30,908 bases of DNA, taken from JBHGAV01 sp041946685 (GTDB lineage Bacteria; Acidobacteriota; Terriglobia; Bryobacterales; Bryobacteraceae). Below, in pieces: positions 22,489-30,908 of the stretch. The first letter of the stretch is position 1, and every line of letters begins with the position of its first letter. The stretch is taken from NCBI GenBank assembly GCA_041946685.1, contig JBHGAV010000051.1, positions 1-30,908 on the forward strand, given 5' to 3'. A program made the translations under genes and the position numbers. A model generated the notes under the pieces. The model ran no database searches, had not been told where the DNA came from, and saw only the letters and a program-made list of their open reading frames with translations.

Positions 22489-23871
22489 ATGAGAGTAATG
22501 AGACCGCTAATGATCTGGTTGTGCGCTCTTCCCCTGCTGGCGCAGACCACGCAGAGCCTGGAAAAAAGGCTGGCGGAGCTCGACGCCGCGACCAAGGCGG
22601 CGCAGTCAGCGGGCGACAACGCGTGGATGCTGGTCAGTGCGGCCCTGGTGCTCATGATGACGGGCCCCGGCCTGGCGCTGTTCTACGGCGGTTTGGTCCG
22701 CAAGAAGAACGTTCTCGGCACGATGATGCAGAGTTTTGCCTTGATGGCCCTGGTCACGGTGCTCTGGGCGGTAGTCGGATACAGTCTGGCCTTCGGAGAG
22801 GGAACATCCCTGGTAGGGGGTTTGCAGCACCTGTTTCTGAACGGGGTCGGCGCCGAGCCCAACTCCGATTACGCGGCGACCATCCCCCACCAGACTTTCA
22901 TGGTGTATCAGTTGATGTTCGCGATCATCACGCCCGCATTGATCTCGGGCGCCTTCGCCGAACGGATGAAGTTCAGCGCCATGCTCCTGTTCACAACGCT
23001 CTGGATGCTGATCGTCTACTTCCCAATGGCACACATGGTTTGGGGCAAAGGGGGGCTGCTGAATGCCTTTCTGGGTGGCAAGCTCCCTTGTTTTGACTTC
23101 GCCGGAGGGACGGTGGTTCACATCACTTCGGGTGTTTCCGCCCTCGTCTGTGCCTTGTACCTGGGCAAGCGGCGCGGTTATCCGAGCGAGCCGATCAAGC
23201 CCCACAGCCTGGTGCTCAGCTTCATCGGGGCCTGCCTGCTATGGGTGGGTTGGTTCGGCTTCAACGCCGGCAGCGCGCTCGGCTCGTCGGCGCTGGCGAC
23301 CAGCGCCTTCGTGGCCACGCATTTCGGCGCGGCAGCGGCGGCGCTGGGCTGGATGCTGGCCGAGTGGATGAAGAACGGTAAGCCGAGCGTGCTCGGCGGC
23401 ATTTCGGGGTGCGTGGCGGGCCTGGTGGCCATCACGCCCGCCTCGGGATTCGTAAAGCCCTTCCCCGCGCTGCTCATCGGCTTTGCCGCGGGCATTGTGT
23501 GCTACCTCATGGTGACGGCAGTGAAGCAGAAATTCGGCTATGACGATTCGCTCGACGCTTTCGGAGTTCACGGGGCCGGTGGAACCCTGGGAGCCCTTAT
23601 GACCGGGGTGTTCGCGACCAGCGCTGTCAACGGCGCGCTCAAGGACGCTTCCGGACAGCCCGCGGCATTGGGCATGGTGGACGGCAATTGGGGGCAGATT
23701 CTGAACCAGGCGGCGGGAGTCGTCGTGGCTTGGGTTCTCGCGCTGGCCGGAACCCTGGTGATCCTGAAGATCTGTGACCTGGTGATCGGGTTGCGCGTTG
23801 TGCCCGAGCACGAGATTCAGGGCCTCGATCTGAGCCTGCACGGCGAGGAAGCGTACAATCTGGAATCATAG
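22489..23871 (+). CDS. amt: Ammonium transporter (Amt family), second copy
   Basis: The 460-residue protein has a short signal sequence (ending LLAQT) and an Amt core with both pore histidines, in DFAGGTVVHITSG and FGVHGAGGTLGAL. It also has GPGLALFYGGLVRKKNVLG, GAFAERMKFSAM, and the tail RVVPEHEIQGLDLSLHGEEAY. I chose ATG 22489 because GAGG sits five bases before it; a GTG at 22483 would lie on that Shine-Dalgarno. A PII gene follows after 39 bases, the classic amtB-glnK pairing, so PII should block this channel at high nitrogen. It differs clearly from the minus-strand Amt, so the two are old paralogues rather than a recent duplication. Confidence 0.92.
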   Translation: MRVMRPLMIWLCALPLLAQTTQSLEKRLAELDAATKAAQSAGDNAWMLVSAALVLMMTGPGLALFYGGLVRKKNVLGTMMQSFALMALVTVLWAVVGYSLAFGEGTSLVGGLQHLFLNGVGAEPNSDYAATIPHQTFMVYQLMFAIITPALISGAFAERMKFSAMLLFTTLWMLIVYFPMAHMVWGKGGLLNAFLGGKLPCFDFAGGTVVHITSGVSALVCALYLGKRRGYPSEPIKPHSLVLSFIGACLLWVGWFGFNAGSALGSSALATSAFVATHFGAAAAALGWMLAEWMKNGKPSVLGGISGCVAGLVAITPASGFVKPFPALLIGFAAGIVCYLMVTAVKQKFGYDDSLDAFGVHGAGGTLGALMTGVFATSAVNGALKDASGQPAALGMVDGNWGQILNQAAGVVVAWVLALAGTLVILKICDLVIGLRVVPEHEIQGLDLSLHGEEAYNLES

Positions 23872-23910
23872 AAATGGTGCCCCAGAAGACACTCGAGAAA
23901 GGACGAAGCC

Positions 23911-24249
23911 ATGAAGAAGATCGAAGCAATCATCCAGCCGTTCAAGTTGGAGGAAGTGAAGGACGCCCTCAAGGGGATAGGGGTTGATGGCATGACCGTC
24001 TCCGAAGTTCGGGGCCACGGCCGCCAGAAAGGTCACAAAGAAGTCTATCGCGGCCAGGAATACCAGGTGGACCTGTTGCCCAAGGTCAAACTGGAGATGG
24101 TGGTGCCCGCGGGACGGGTGGAGGAAGTGATCAAGACGGTGGTTTCCTCCGCGCGAACGGGAAAGATCGGCGACGGCAAGATCTTCGTGTACGAAGTGGC
24201 GGAAGCGATCCGGATCCGGAATGAGGATCGCGGGGAAACGGCGCTCTGA
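23911..24249 (+). CDS. glnB: Nitrogen regulatory protein PII (GlnB/GlnK)
   Basis: At 112 residues this is a standard PII signal protein. It begins MKKIEAIIQPFKLEEVKDAL, and the T-loop reads GRQKGHKEVYRGQEYQVDLL with Tyr51, the residue uridylylated by GlnD. The B and C loops are present in VSSARTGKIGDGKIFV and the IRIRNEDRGE end. It senses ATP/ADP and 2-oxoglutarate and controls ammonium transport and glutamine synthesis. Placement directly behind amt suggests a GlnK-type role, but sequence alone cannot split GlnB from GlnK. Its TGA shares one base with the glnD ATG (TGATG). Confidence 0.95.
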   Translation: MKKIEAIIQPFKLEEVKDALKGIGVDGMTVSEVRGHGRQKGHKEVYRGQEYQVDLLPKVKLEMVVPAGRVEEVIKTVVSSARTGKIGDGKIFVYEVAEAIRIRNEDRGETAL

Positions 24250-26738
24250 TGATAGCGGGCACCGGCCAGGAAGCCGCCAGGGAGTTGTTTCTCGAAACCG
24301 GGGACCCGGCGCCGGTGCTGGCGGCTCGTACTGCGCTCGTTGACGGGTTGGTGACCAGGGCGCTGGAAGGGTCGCTGCTGCCGGCGCTTCCGAAGGGCTT
24401 GGCCCTGGTGGCGGTCGGCGGCTACGGCCGCCGCGAACTTTTTCCGCACTCCGACGTGGACCTGCTGTTGCTCGTCGAGCAGGAGCCCAGAGCCCAGGCC
24501 GTCCGGGATGCCCTGGCGGCCTTCCTGCGCGGCCTCTGGGACCAGGGGCTCCGGCTCGGCCATTCCGTCCACACGCCGGCGGAATGCTGCCAGGTCGACG
24601 ACCGCAACATCGAGCTGAGCATCAGCCTGCTCGACCAGCGATTCCTGGCCGGCGACGCCGAGCTATACGCGAAGCTGGTCGCGGCTCTCCCGCGATTCTT
24701 CCACGGCAGGCGCGAGGAACTGACCCGGCACCTCACGCGTCTGACCCGGGTGCGGCACGCCAAGTACGCGGGCACCATCTACCACATGGAGCCGAACGTC
24801 AAGGAGTCCCCCGGAGGCTTGCGGGATTTGCAGCTTGTTCGCTGGTTGAGCCAGCTCCGTTCCGCACAACCGTACCAGATGCCTGTGCCGTCCACGAGCA
24901 AGGACCTGGAGGCGGCCCGGGCCTTCCTGTCTACTTTGCGCTGCTACCTGCACTACAAGGCGGGTAGGGACAGCAACCTCCTGTCGTTTGACGTTCAGGA
25001 GGAAATCACCGAGCAGCCCTTCATCCGCCAGCCCGACGCCGCCGCATGGATGCGGCAGTACTACCTGCACGCCCGCTCGGTCCACCGCTCCGCCATCCAG
25101 TGGATGGAGATTACCGAGCCCGATGGCAGCGCCCTGCTGACCCAGTTCCGCGACTGGCGCAGCCGCGTCTCCAACAGTGAGTTCACGGTTTCGCGGGAGC
25201 GGATTCTGCTCAAGGCGCCGAATGCGCTGGAACAGGATCCGGAGATGGCGCTGCGTCTGTTTGCCTTCGTGGCCCGTCATGGCATCGGATTGGCGGCGGA
25301 TACGGAGAGGCGGATCGCGGAGCATCTTCCCACCCTCACACAGCATTTCGCGCAGGCCCGGGGCCTGTGGGGGCGCCTGGATGAGATCCTCTCCTTGCCG
25401 CATGCCAGCCTGGCGCTGTCCGCTATGCACGAGACCGGCGTGCTGGGGGCCTTGTTGCCGGAATGGGCGGGCATCGATTGCCTGGTGGTGCGGGACTTCT
25501 ACCATCGCTACACGGTGGATGAACACACCCTCGTCGCGATCCAGGGGCTGGAAGACCTTCGTGCTCAGGAGGAGCCGCTGCGCAGGCGGTTCGCCGGACT
25601 TTTGGAGGAGGTGGAGAGGCGATCGCTGCTGGCAACCGCCCTGTTGTTCCACGACTTGGGAAAGGCCGCCCGCAGCGGGAAGCACATCGAGCATTCCGTG
25701 CGTCTGGCAGAGGCGGCCCTGGAGCGTCTGGGCGCCCCGGCCGAGGCGCGCAAGACGGTATGCTCTCTGATCGAGCGCCACCTGGACTTCTCGTCCATCC
25801 TCAACACGCGCGACCTGGACGAGCCTTCCACGGCGAGATTGCTGGCCGAGCGCGTGGGGACCGTGGAGCGGCTTAAGGAACTTGCGCTCTTGACTTACGC
25901 GGACATGGGCGCCGTGAATCCGCGCGCCTTGACACCGTGGCGGCTGGAGCAGCTTTGGCGCCTGTACCTTCTTACCCATAACGAGCTGACCAGGGAACTG
26001 GACAGCGACCGCATCGAAGCGCCTCCCGAGGTTCCGCCGGAGATGGCCGCCTTTGTTGCCGGGTTCCCGGCCCGCTACCTGCGAGTTCACTCCGAGGACG
26101 AGGTGAAGGAGCACCTGGAACTGCACCGCAAGGCCGTCGAGCATGAAGTGGCCGTGGAAGTCCGCAAGAAGAACGGCACCTACTTGTTGTCGGTTGCCGC
26201 CCACGACAAGCCGTTCCTGCTCGCCTCGATCGCCGGTGTCCTCGCGGGCTTCGGCATGAACATTCTGAAGGCGGAGGCCTTCGCCAACCGTCAGAGGATG
26301 ATCCTGGACACCTTCGTCTTCGAGGACCCCAAGCGGACCCTGGACTTGAACCCGACCGAGGTGGACAGACTGCGGGTGACGCTGGAACGCGTGGTGCTGG
26401 GCAGGGCGGACGTGAAGCACCTGCTGCAGAACCGGCCCAAACTTTCTCCACCCAGCAGGCGTTCGCGCGTGAAACCGGCGGTTACCTTTGATTCGGAGGC
26501 GTCCGCCTCATCGACCTTGATCGAGGTCATCGCCGAGGACCGGCCCGGGCTGCTGTATGACCTCACGCAGGCGATTTCGTCGGCCGGCGGCGATATCGCG
26601 GTCGTCCTCATCGAGACCGAGGCGCACCGCGCGCTGGACGTGTTCTATGTGACCGTGGGGGGAAGAAAGCTCTCCGCCGACCAGCAGCGCGCCATGAAGG
26701 AGAGTCTACTCAGGGTCTGCGCGCCACCTCATCCATAA
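24249..26738 (+). CDS. glnD: PII uridylyltransferase / uridylyl-removing enzyme GlnD
   Basis: The 829-residue protein has the expected order of domains. The nucleotidyltransferase motif is VAVGGYGRRELFPHSDVDLL, with catalytic Asp69 and Asp71. The helical PII-transferase section includes GTIYHMEPNVKESPGGLRDL. The HD hydrolase has VDEHTLVAI near 425 and FHDLGKAARSGKHIEHS near 467. Two ACT domains follow near 645 (LLSVAAHDKPFLLASIAGVL) and 755 (LIEVIAEDRPGLLYDLTQAI), which sense glutamine. Length is close to the usual 850-890. It uridylylates PII at low glutamine and removes UMP at high glutamine. Translational coupling to glnB is clear; the last 29 bases overlap the convergent aldolase. Confidence 0.95.
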   Translation: MIAGTGQEAARELFLETGDPAPVLAARTALVDGLVTRALEGSLLPALPKGLALVAVGGYGRRELFPHSDVDLLLLVEQEPRAQAVRDALAAFLRGLWDQGLRLGHSVHTPAECCQVDDRNIELSISLLDQRFLAGDAELYAKLVAALPRFFHGRREELTRHLTRLTRVRHAKYAGTIYHMEPNVKESPGGLRDLQLVRWLSQLRSAQPYQMPVPSTSKDLEAARAFLSTLRCYLHYKAGRDSNLLSFDVQEEITEQPFIRQPDAAAWMRQYYLHARSVHRSAIQWMEITEPDGSALLTQFRDWRSRVSNSEFTVSRERILLKAPNALEQDPEMALRLFAFVARHGIGLAADTERRIAEHLPTLTQHFAQARGLWGRLDEILSLPHASLALSAMHETGVLGALLPEWAGIDCLVVRDFYHRYTVDEHTLVAIQGLEDLRAQEEPLRRRFAGLLEEVERRSLLATALLFHDLGKAARSGKHIEHSVRLAEAALERLGAPAEARKTVCSLIERHLDFSSILNTRDLDEPSTARLLAERVGTVERLKELALLTYADMGAVNPRALTPWRLEQLWRLYLLTHNELTRELDSDRIEAPPEVPPEMAAFVAGFPARYLRVHSEDEVKEHLELHRKAVEHEVAVEVRKKNGTYLLSVAAHDKPFLLASIAGVLAGFGMNILKAEAFANRQRMILDTFVFEDPKRTLDLNPTEVDRLRVTLERVVLGRADVKHLLQNRPKLSPPSRRSRVKPAVTFDSEASASSTLIEVIAEDRPGLLYDLTQAISSAGGDIAVVLIETEAHRALDVFYVTVGGRKLSADQQRAMKESLLRVCAPPHP

Positions 26739-27753
26739 CCGCCAGTGCGCGTTCGCAGTCGGAGCGGCGGGCATCGTGGTGGGTGAGCAGGCGCAATTGC
26801 CTGGAGTCGAGGCTGTTGATCAGGACCCCGCGCTCTCTCAGGCGGGCGCTGAACTCAGGGGCCGGGATTCCGGCGCCGCCGACGTCGAAAATCACGACGT
26901 TCGTCTGCACCCGGTGAACGACGCGGATGCCGGGGATACGGCCAAGCTCGCCGGCCAGGAACAGGGCGTTGGCATGATCCTCGGCCAGCCGGGCGGGCAT
27001 CTCCTCGAGCGCGATCAGGCCCGCGGCCGCCAGTACGCCCACCTGGCGCATTCCGCCGCCCAAGCGCTTGCGGTGGAGCCTGCCTCGCGCGATCGCGTCG
27101 GCATCCCCGACCAGCAGCGAGCCAACCGGGGCGCAGAGACCTTTCGACAGGCAGAACATCACCGTGTCGGCGCCGGCAGCCAGGTCGCTGACCGGCTTCT
27201 GAAGGTATGTGGCGGCGTTGAAGATCCTCGCCCCGTCGAGGTGGACCTTGAGGCCCAGGTTGTGAACGCCGTCACAGATCTCGTTCATCACGTCCAGGGG
27301 CATGACCGCTCCACCGGCCATGTTGTGGGTGTTCTCCAGCTCGACGACACCGGTCGGCGCCCGGTGAGGGTGAACCGGCCGGATCTCCGCCCGGATCTGG
27401 GCCCACCGCAGGATGCCGTCCTCGGCGACGATGGGCCGGGCGACGCAGCCCGAGAACCAGGAGAGCATTGCCAGTTCGTAGTTGAGCACGTGCGAACGTG
27501 CCTCGCAGATGACCTCCTCGCCGTGGTGGGTGTGCAGTTTGATCCCGATTGTGTTGCCCATGGTGCCGGTAGGCACGAACAGGGCCGCCTGCTTGCCGAA
27601 GATCTCGGCGGCGCGGCGCTCCAGCCGGTTGACGGTGGGATCCTCGCCGTAGACATCGTCGCCGACCTCGGCCTCCGCCATGGCCCGCCGCATGGCTGGC
27701 GTGGGGCGGGTCACCGTGTCGCTGCGCAGATCGATGAGTTCGCCTGTATTCAT
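26710..27753 (-). CDS. ltaE: Low-specificity L-threonine aldolase
   Basis: The 347-residue PLP enzyme begins IDLRSDTVTRPTPAMRRAMA, the hallmark start of the family. It has GDDVYGEDPTVNRLE, FVPTGTMGNTIGIKLH, the PLP-ring Asp in HLDGARIFNA (Asp173) and the Schiff-base Lys204 in FCLSKGLCAPVGS. It splits L-(allo-)threonine into glycine and acetaldehyde in the cytoplasm. Its ATG overlaps the TGA of the HemW-like gene by four bases, so it is the last gene of the cyaY-hemW-ltaE operon. Its 3' end overlaps glnD by 29 bases on the other strand. Confidence 0.9.
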   Translation of the reverse strand: MNTGELIDLRSDTVTRPTPAMRRAMAEAEVGDDVYGEDPTVNRLERRAAEIFGKQAALFVPTGTMGNTIGIKLHTHHGEEVICEARSHVLNYELAMLSWFSGCVARPIVAEDGILRWAQIRAEIRPVHPHRAPTGVVELENTHNMAGGAVMPLDVMNEICDGVHNLGLKVHLDGARIFNAATYLQKPVSDLAAGADTVMFCLSKGLCAPVGSLLVGDADAIARGRLHRKRLGGGMRQVGVLAAAGLIALEEMPARLAEDHANALFLAGELGRIPGIRVVHRVQTNVVIFDVGGAGIPAPEFSARLRERGVLINSLDSRQLRLLTHHDARRSDCERALAVMDEVARRP

Positions 27754-28847
27754 GCTTCGATGAACTCCCGGAATACTTCATTGGAAAGCAGCACACCGCG
27801 TCCGGTCAGCCGCAGCCGGGTCCCGTCGGACTGGACAAGGCCCGCCCCGCTCATGTGCTGAATGCGATCGCGGAATCGCTCCCATTCTTCGGAGGTGGGC
27901 CGCACGCCTTCCATCAGGCGCAGGCCGACGTAGAAGCGCTCCTCGTTCAGGCGGGCGGGGGTCGCGGTCTCCCGGGCGGAGACGCCTTTCTTGAAACGCG
28001 CCACGTAGTCCATGGGGGATTCCACGTTCTGACTGCGGGTCGTCCCATCGAAGGAATGCGCGTCCGCGCCGAAGCCGGCGTACGGCTCCAGACGCCAGTA
28101 CTTCAGGTTGTGCCGCGACTCGCGGCCCGGCCTCGCGAAGTTGGAGATTTCGTATCGGGGAAGTCCCATCGCCTCCAGCCGGTCCACGGCCATCTCGTAC
28201 AATTCCGCCATCGCGTCCTCGGAGGGAACCTCGGGTGCGCCGTAACGCTTCCCACCGCTCAGGATCTCCTTCCCGAGGCGGCTGTCCTGGTCGACTTCAA
28301 GCATGTAGATGGAGACGTGGGGTGCCTCCAGGCGCTCGACCCAGTCCAAAGACTCTCGCCAGCTCGCGGGGGTCTGCCTCGGAAGGCCGGCGATCAGGTC
28401 GATGTTGAAGTTCTCGATCCCCGCCTCGCGGAGCATCGCCACTTCTGCGGCTACGATCGAGGTGCTGTGCCGCCTGCCCGTCCGGGCAAGCTCGGCCGGG
28501 ACGAATGACTGCACCCCGAGGCTGACGCGGTTGAGCCCCAGGCGCAGCCATGCCGAGGCCTTGTCCGGAGTGATGGAACCTGGGGACGCTTCAATGGTGG
28601 CTTCAATCCACGGGCGGCCGGGTACGAGTGAAAGGAGTTCCCCCAGGGCTGCCGCATCAAGATCGCCGGGCGACCCGCCTCCCAGGTAGAGCGTCTCGGG
28701 ATGCCAAGGCCACTCGTAGGACGTGAGCTCGGCGCGCAGAGCCAGGAGGTACTCCACGGCCAGCGCCCGAGGAAATGCTCCAGAGGCGAAGTTGCAGAAA
28801 GAGCATTTCTGCCCGCAGAAGGGGAAGGAAATGTAAACGCCAGCCAT
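27750..28847 (-). CDS. hemW: HemW-like radical SAM heme chaperone / coproporphyrinogen oxidase-like
   Basis: The 365-residue protein starts MAGVYISFPFCGQKCSFCNF, giving the radical SAM cluster motif CxxxCxxC at Cys11, Cys15 and Cys18. It continues with TLYLGGGSPGDLDAAALGEL, IEASPGSIT, RVSLGVQSF, NFNIDLIAGLPRQT and YEISNFARPGRESRHNLKYW, all typical of HemW/HemN-like proteins. HemW lacks the extra N-terminal Cys of true HemN (CxxxCxxCxC), and here the position after the third Cys is Asn-Phe, as in HemW. It likely delivers heme to respiratory enzymes. It starts five bases after the frataxin-like gene. Confidence 0.88.
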   Translation of the reverse strand: MAGVYISFPFCGQKCSFCNFASGAFPRALAVEYLLALRAELTSYEWPWHPETLYLGGGSPGDLDAAALGELLSLVPGRPWIEATIEASPGSITPDKASAWLRLGLNRVSLGVQSFVPAELARTGRRHSTSIVAAEVAMLREAGIENFNIDLIAGLPRQTPASWRESLDWVERLEAPHVSIYMLEVDQDSRLGKEILSGGKRYGAPEVPSEDAMAELYEMAVDRLEAMGLPRYEISNFARPGRESRHNLKYWRLEPYAGFGADAHSFDGTTRSQNVESPMDYVARFKKGVSARETATPARLNEERFYVGLRLMEGVRPTSEEWERFRDRIQHMSGAGLVQSDGTRLRLTGRGVLLSNEVFREFIEA

Positions 28848-28852
28848 TTGAT

Positions 28853-29182
28853 TCAGAGGCTGACGTCTTCCCCGACGAGCTTGCTGACCGTCTCCTCAAG
28901 CACTTCTTGCAGGGTCTGACCCGTCGCGTCCAGTGTGAAGGCATTCTCCACGATGTCCCAGCCCAGCTTGTATTGCAGGGCGCCGGTCGCTATCCGTATC
29001 TGCTGGGTGGCGGGCTGCGAACTCACGATGATCGGAGCCCGTCCCCCGTCCGGACTGATTGTCAGGATCCCGGACCCGAACTCGACACCGAATGCAAAAT
29101 CGTCACTCGCGGACAGAAGCTTGCGATAGAGGACGTTCAACGCCTCGTCGGCGCGTTGCCTGAAATGGGGATCGTCCTTCAT
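28853..29182 (-). CDS. cyaY: Frataxin-like iron-binding protein CyaY
   Basis: Starting at ATG 29182 the protein has 109 residues, close to E. coli CyaY (106). It reads MKDDPHFRQRADEALNVLYR, the acidic helix of frataxins, then FGVEFGSGILTISPDG, PIIVSSQPATQQIRIAT, YKLGWDIVENAFTLDATGQT and the end LEETVSKLVGEDVSL. This follows CyaY strand by strand from memory (GVLTIS, a Gln/Pro turn, WLAT, a G-T turn, then a helix and VSF). Frataxin tunes iron delivery for Fe-S cluster assembly. A longer frame to 29242 exists, but the extra residues do not look like frataxin. GGAGG lies 14 bases upstream, farther than usual. It heads the operon with hemW and ltaE. Confidence 0.75.
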   Translation of the reverse strand: MKDDPHFRQRADEALNVLYRKLLSASDDFAFGVEFGSGILTISPDGGRAPIIVSSQPATQQIRIATGALQYKLGWDIVENAFTLDATGQTLQEVLEETVSKLVGEDVSL

Positions 29183-29263
29183 TGCCGCTGCAAGTACCTC
29201 CAAATTAACAGAAAACCCGCCTTTTGTGGAGGCTTTCTGCATCTGCTAACCTTGAATCTCCCA

Positions 29264-30811
29264 ATGGAGTCAACTTCGGAATCGAGCGCTGGCGCCGGCG
29301 GTGCAAGCCGGCTGTTCACAGACTTCCTGTACGATTTCGAGAAGGTCCGGGCCTACTATCGATTTTCGGGTCTGAAATCAGTTAGTTACAGGGAATCCGC
29401 TGCGGCAATCCAGTGTGCGGATGAACACCGCCGGCGGCTGGTCGAAGCGCTCCGGGAGCAGAACGGGGAGTGCCCGGCCCTGGACTTGCTGGCGCGGCCG
29501 GGAACCTGCGTGGTAGCCACCGGGCAGCAGGTAGGGCTGTTTTCGGGGCCAGCATACACGATTTACAAAGCCCTGACAGCCGCGCGTCTTGCGCGGGATC
29601 TTACCCAGCAGGGGGCGCCGGCCGTGCCGGTCTTCTGGCTTGCCACCGAGGACCACGACCTGGAGGAAGTCGACCACTGCTGGGTCTTCGGGCAGGACCA
29701 TCAACCGTTGCGCATCGAGGCGGCGTGCGAGGGGGCCCCGGGACAGCCCGTGGGCGGGGTTACGATCACGGGCAACCCCGTGGAGCGTCTCCGCGAGGCG
29801 CTGGAAGGCCTGCCGTTTGCCGCGGAGGTGCTGGAGTTGACCGGAGCGGCCTACGGGAGCGGCCGGACCCTCGGCAGTGCTTTTTCCAGGCTGCTCAGGG
29901 GGCTGCTCGGCGCGTACGGCCTGATTCACCTTGACCCGCTGCGCCCGGCGATACGGGAACTGGCGGCCCCCATGCTTGCTCAAGCCGCCGCGCGCGCGCC
30001 CGAGCTTGTGAACCTGTTGCTTGAGAGGAATCGGGAACTGGAGTCGGCGGGCTACCACGCGCAGGTTCGAGTCGAACCGTCAAGCTCGCTGCTCTTCACC
30101 CTGGAGGGGGGGCGGAGGACGCCTCTGCGGCTGAAGGACGGAGGCGGGCCGGCCGCCGGTCAACCGGCGTTACTCTCCCCCAATGCGCTGTTGCGGCCGG
30201 TGGTTCAAGACTATCTTCTCCCCACTGTCGCCGTAGTGATGGGACCCGCTGAGGTGGCCTACATGGCTCAGGCCGAGGTGCTCTACCGTTCCCTTCTTGG
30301 CCGCCAGCCGGTGGTGGTGAGCCGCGCGAGCTTCACGCTGGCCGACGCGCGTTCGGCGAAGCTGATGGAACGCTACCGGTTCTCGCTCTCGGACCTGGCG
30401 GCCGGTGAGGAAGAATTGCGTTCACGCATCGCGGGCTGTCTGGTTCCCGGAGGGCTCAAGCGCAGCCTGGAAGAAGCGGCGGCCGATACGGCGGACCGGC
30501 TCGAACGGCTGCGCGCGGAAATCGCCGGCTTCGACCCGAGCCTGGCGGAGGCCGCCGGCAGGAGCCGCCGCAAAATCCTTTACCAGATGAGTAAACTGGA
30601 GCGCAAGGTGGCGCGGGAAGCGCTCCGCAGGGACGAGCGGGCCGGCCGTGAGGCGGCTGGCCTGTACGGGCTGCTTTATCCAAGGCGGCAGCCGCAGGAG
30701 CGAATCTACTCGATCCTTCCGTTTCTGGCCAAGCACGGAATGGGTCTGATCGAGACTGTCTACGAGAACCTGCGCTGGGACAAGCCGGGCCACCACGTTC
30801 TGGTCGTATGA
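29264..30811 (+). CDS. bshC: Putative cysteine ligase BshC (bacillithiol biosynthesis)
   Basis: From ATG 29264 the protein has 515 residues, slightly short of the usual 530-540. Family motifs are VVATGQQVGLFSGPAYTIYK, TAARLARDLTQQG, PVFWLATEDHDLEEVDHCWV, VMGPAEVAYMAQAEVLYRSL and the C-terminal coiled coil plus YSILPFLAKHGMGLIE. BshC is thought to add cysteine to glucosaminyl malate, the last step of bacillithiol synthesis; this thiol buffers redox and helps carry iron-sulphur clusters. The Shine-Dalgarno is weak and the frame extends far upstream, but that part is antisense to cyaY/hemW; a non-ATG start a few codons earlier cannot be excluded. It is divergent from cyaY with 81 bases between starts. 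Confidence 0.9.
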   Translation: MESTSESSAGAGGASRLFTDFLYDFEKVRAYYRFSGLKSVSYRESAAAIQCADEHRRRLVEALREQNGECPALDLLARPGTCVVATGQQVGLFSGPAYTIYKALTAARLARDLTQQGAPAVPVFWLATEDHDLEEVDHCWVFGQDHQPLRIEAACEGAPGQPVGGVTITGNPVERLREALEGLPFAAEVLELTGAAYGSGRTLGSAFSRLLRGLLGAYGLIHLDPLRPAIRELAAPMLAQAAARAPELVNLLLERNRELESAGYHAQVRVEPSSSLLFTLEGGRRTPLRLKDGGGPAAGQPALLSPNALLRPVVQDYLLPTVAVVMGPAEVAYMAQAEVLYRSLLGRQPVVVSRASFTLADARSAKLMERYRFSLSDLAAGEEELRSRIAGCLVPGGLKRSLEEAAADTADRLERLRAEIAGFDPSLAEAAGRSRRKILYQMSKLERKVAREALRRDERAGREAAGLYGLLYPRRQPQERIYSILPFLAKHGMGLIETVYENLRWDKPGHHVLVV

Positions 30812-30850
30812 GGCTGGTATACTAAGCTCTGGTTGCCCTGCCGGAGCAAG

Positions 30851-30908
30851 GCTGGAGTGGCGGAACTGGCAGACGCACGGGACTCAAAATCCCGCGCCCT
30901 TCACTGGG
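30851..30908 (+). tRNA. tRNA-Leu (anticodon CAA), cut by window end
   Basis: The 5' acceptor GCTGGAG is followed by the D arm (GCGGAACTGGCAGACGC) and the anticodon stem CGGGA/TCCCG around loop CTCAAAA (anticodon CAA). The sequence then enters a long variable arm (GCGCCCTTCACTGGG), as in tRNA-Leu, and runs out at the window edge. It follows bshC by 39 bases. Confidence 0.92.

Noticed and set aside
24663..26420. 585-codon minus-strand open frame
   Set aside because: Antisense shadow of glnD, kept open by GC-rich third positions.
28775..29263. N-terminal extension of BshC
   Set aside because: Antisense to cyaY and the start of hemW; BshC homology begins shortly after 29264.

Overview
The window is 30.9 kb of GC-rich bacterial DNA. 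Gene content points to an Acidobacteriota of the Solibacter/Bryobacter type: a BshC bacillithiol ligase, an FG-GAP/UnbV protein and a large carbohydrate-oxidation set. That placement is an inference from gene content; no rRNA or marker gene is present to prove it.

Layout. (1) 1-8.1 kb, carbohydrate and polyol oxidation: the 3' part of a six-hairpin glycosidase-like gene, a secreted GH5-like glycoside hydrolase, a secreted FG-GAP/UnbV protein, a butanediol-dehydrogenase-like zinc dehydrogenase, and a convergent two-gene operon of zinc alcohol dehydrogenase plus aldehyde dehydrogenase. (2) 8.2-9.0 kb, a junk zone holding three gene-tail remnants. One is the tail of a gene that once preceded the dehydrogenase operon, and one is a diverged copy of the tail of the first gene in the window. 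(3) About 9.0-16.4 kb, an integrative element abutting, and antisense to, a tRNA-Gln gene. It carries a primase-helicase, a TubC-docking-like protein, an excisionase-type HTH protein, small accessory proteins, an XRE-type regulator and a large serine recombinase. A dense iteron-like array lies just beyond the replication genes. No capsid, terminase or conjugation genes are visible, so it resembles a satellite or PICI-like replicating island that uses a serine recombinase. (4) 16.5-18.5 kb, a D-2-hydroxyacid dehydrogenase, an OmpH/Skp chaperone and a small membrane protein. (5) 18.4-26.7 kb, nitrogen assimilation: outer-membrane porin, ammonium transporter and cation/proton antiporter on the minus strand, divergent from a second ammonium transporter, PII and GlnD on the plus strand. 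(6) 26.7-30.9 kb, frataxin-like CyaY, HemW-like radical SAM protein and threonine aldolase in one operon, divergent from bshC, followed by the start of a tRNA-Leu gene.

How the parts work together. In the nitrogen cluster, ammonium would cross the outer membrane through the porin and the inner membrane through either Amt, with PII (intact Tyr51) and GlnD sensing nitrogen status. In the island, divergent transcription from 14.05-14.11 kb would set the balance between the recombinase arm (plus strand) and the replication/excision arm (minus strand). Two of the small minus-strand island genes appear to carry single-base frameshifts, so the copy may be decaying or the assembly may contain indel errors.
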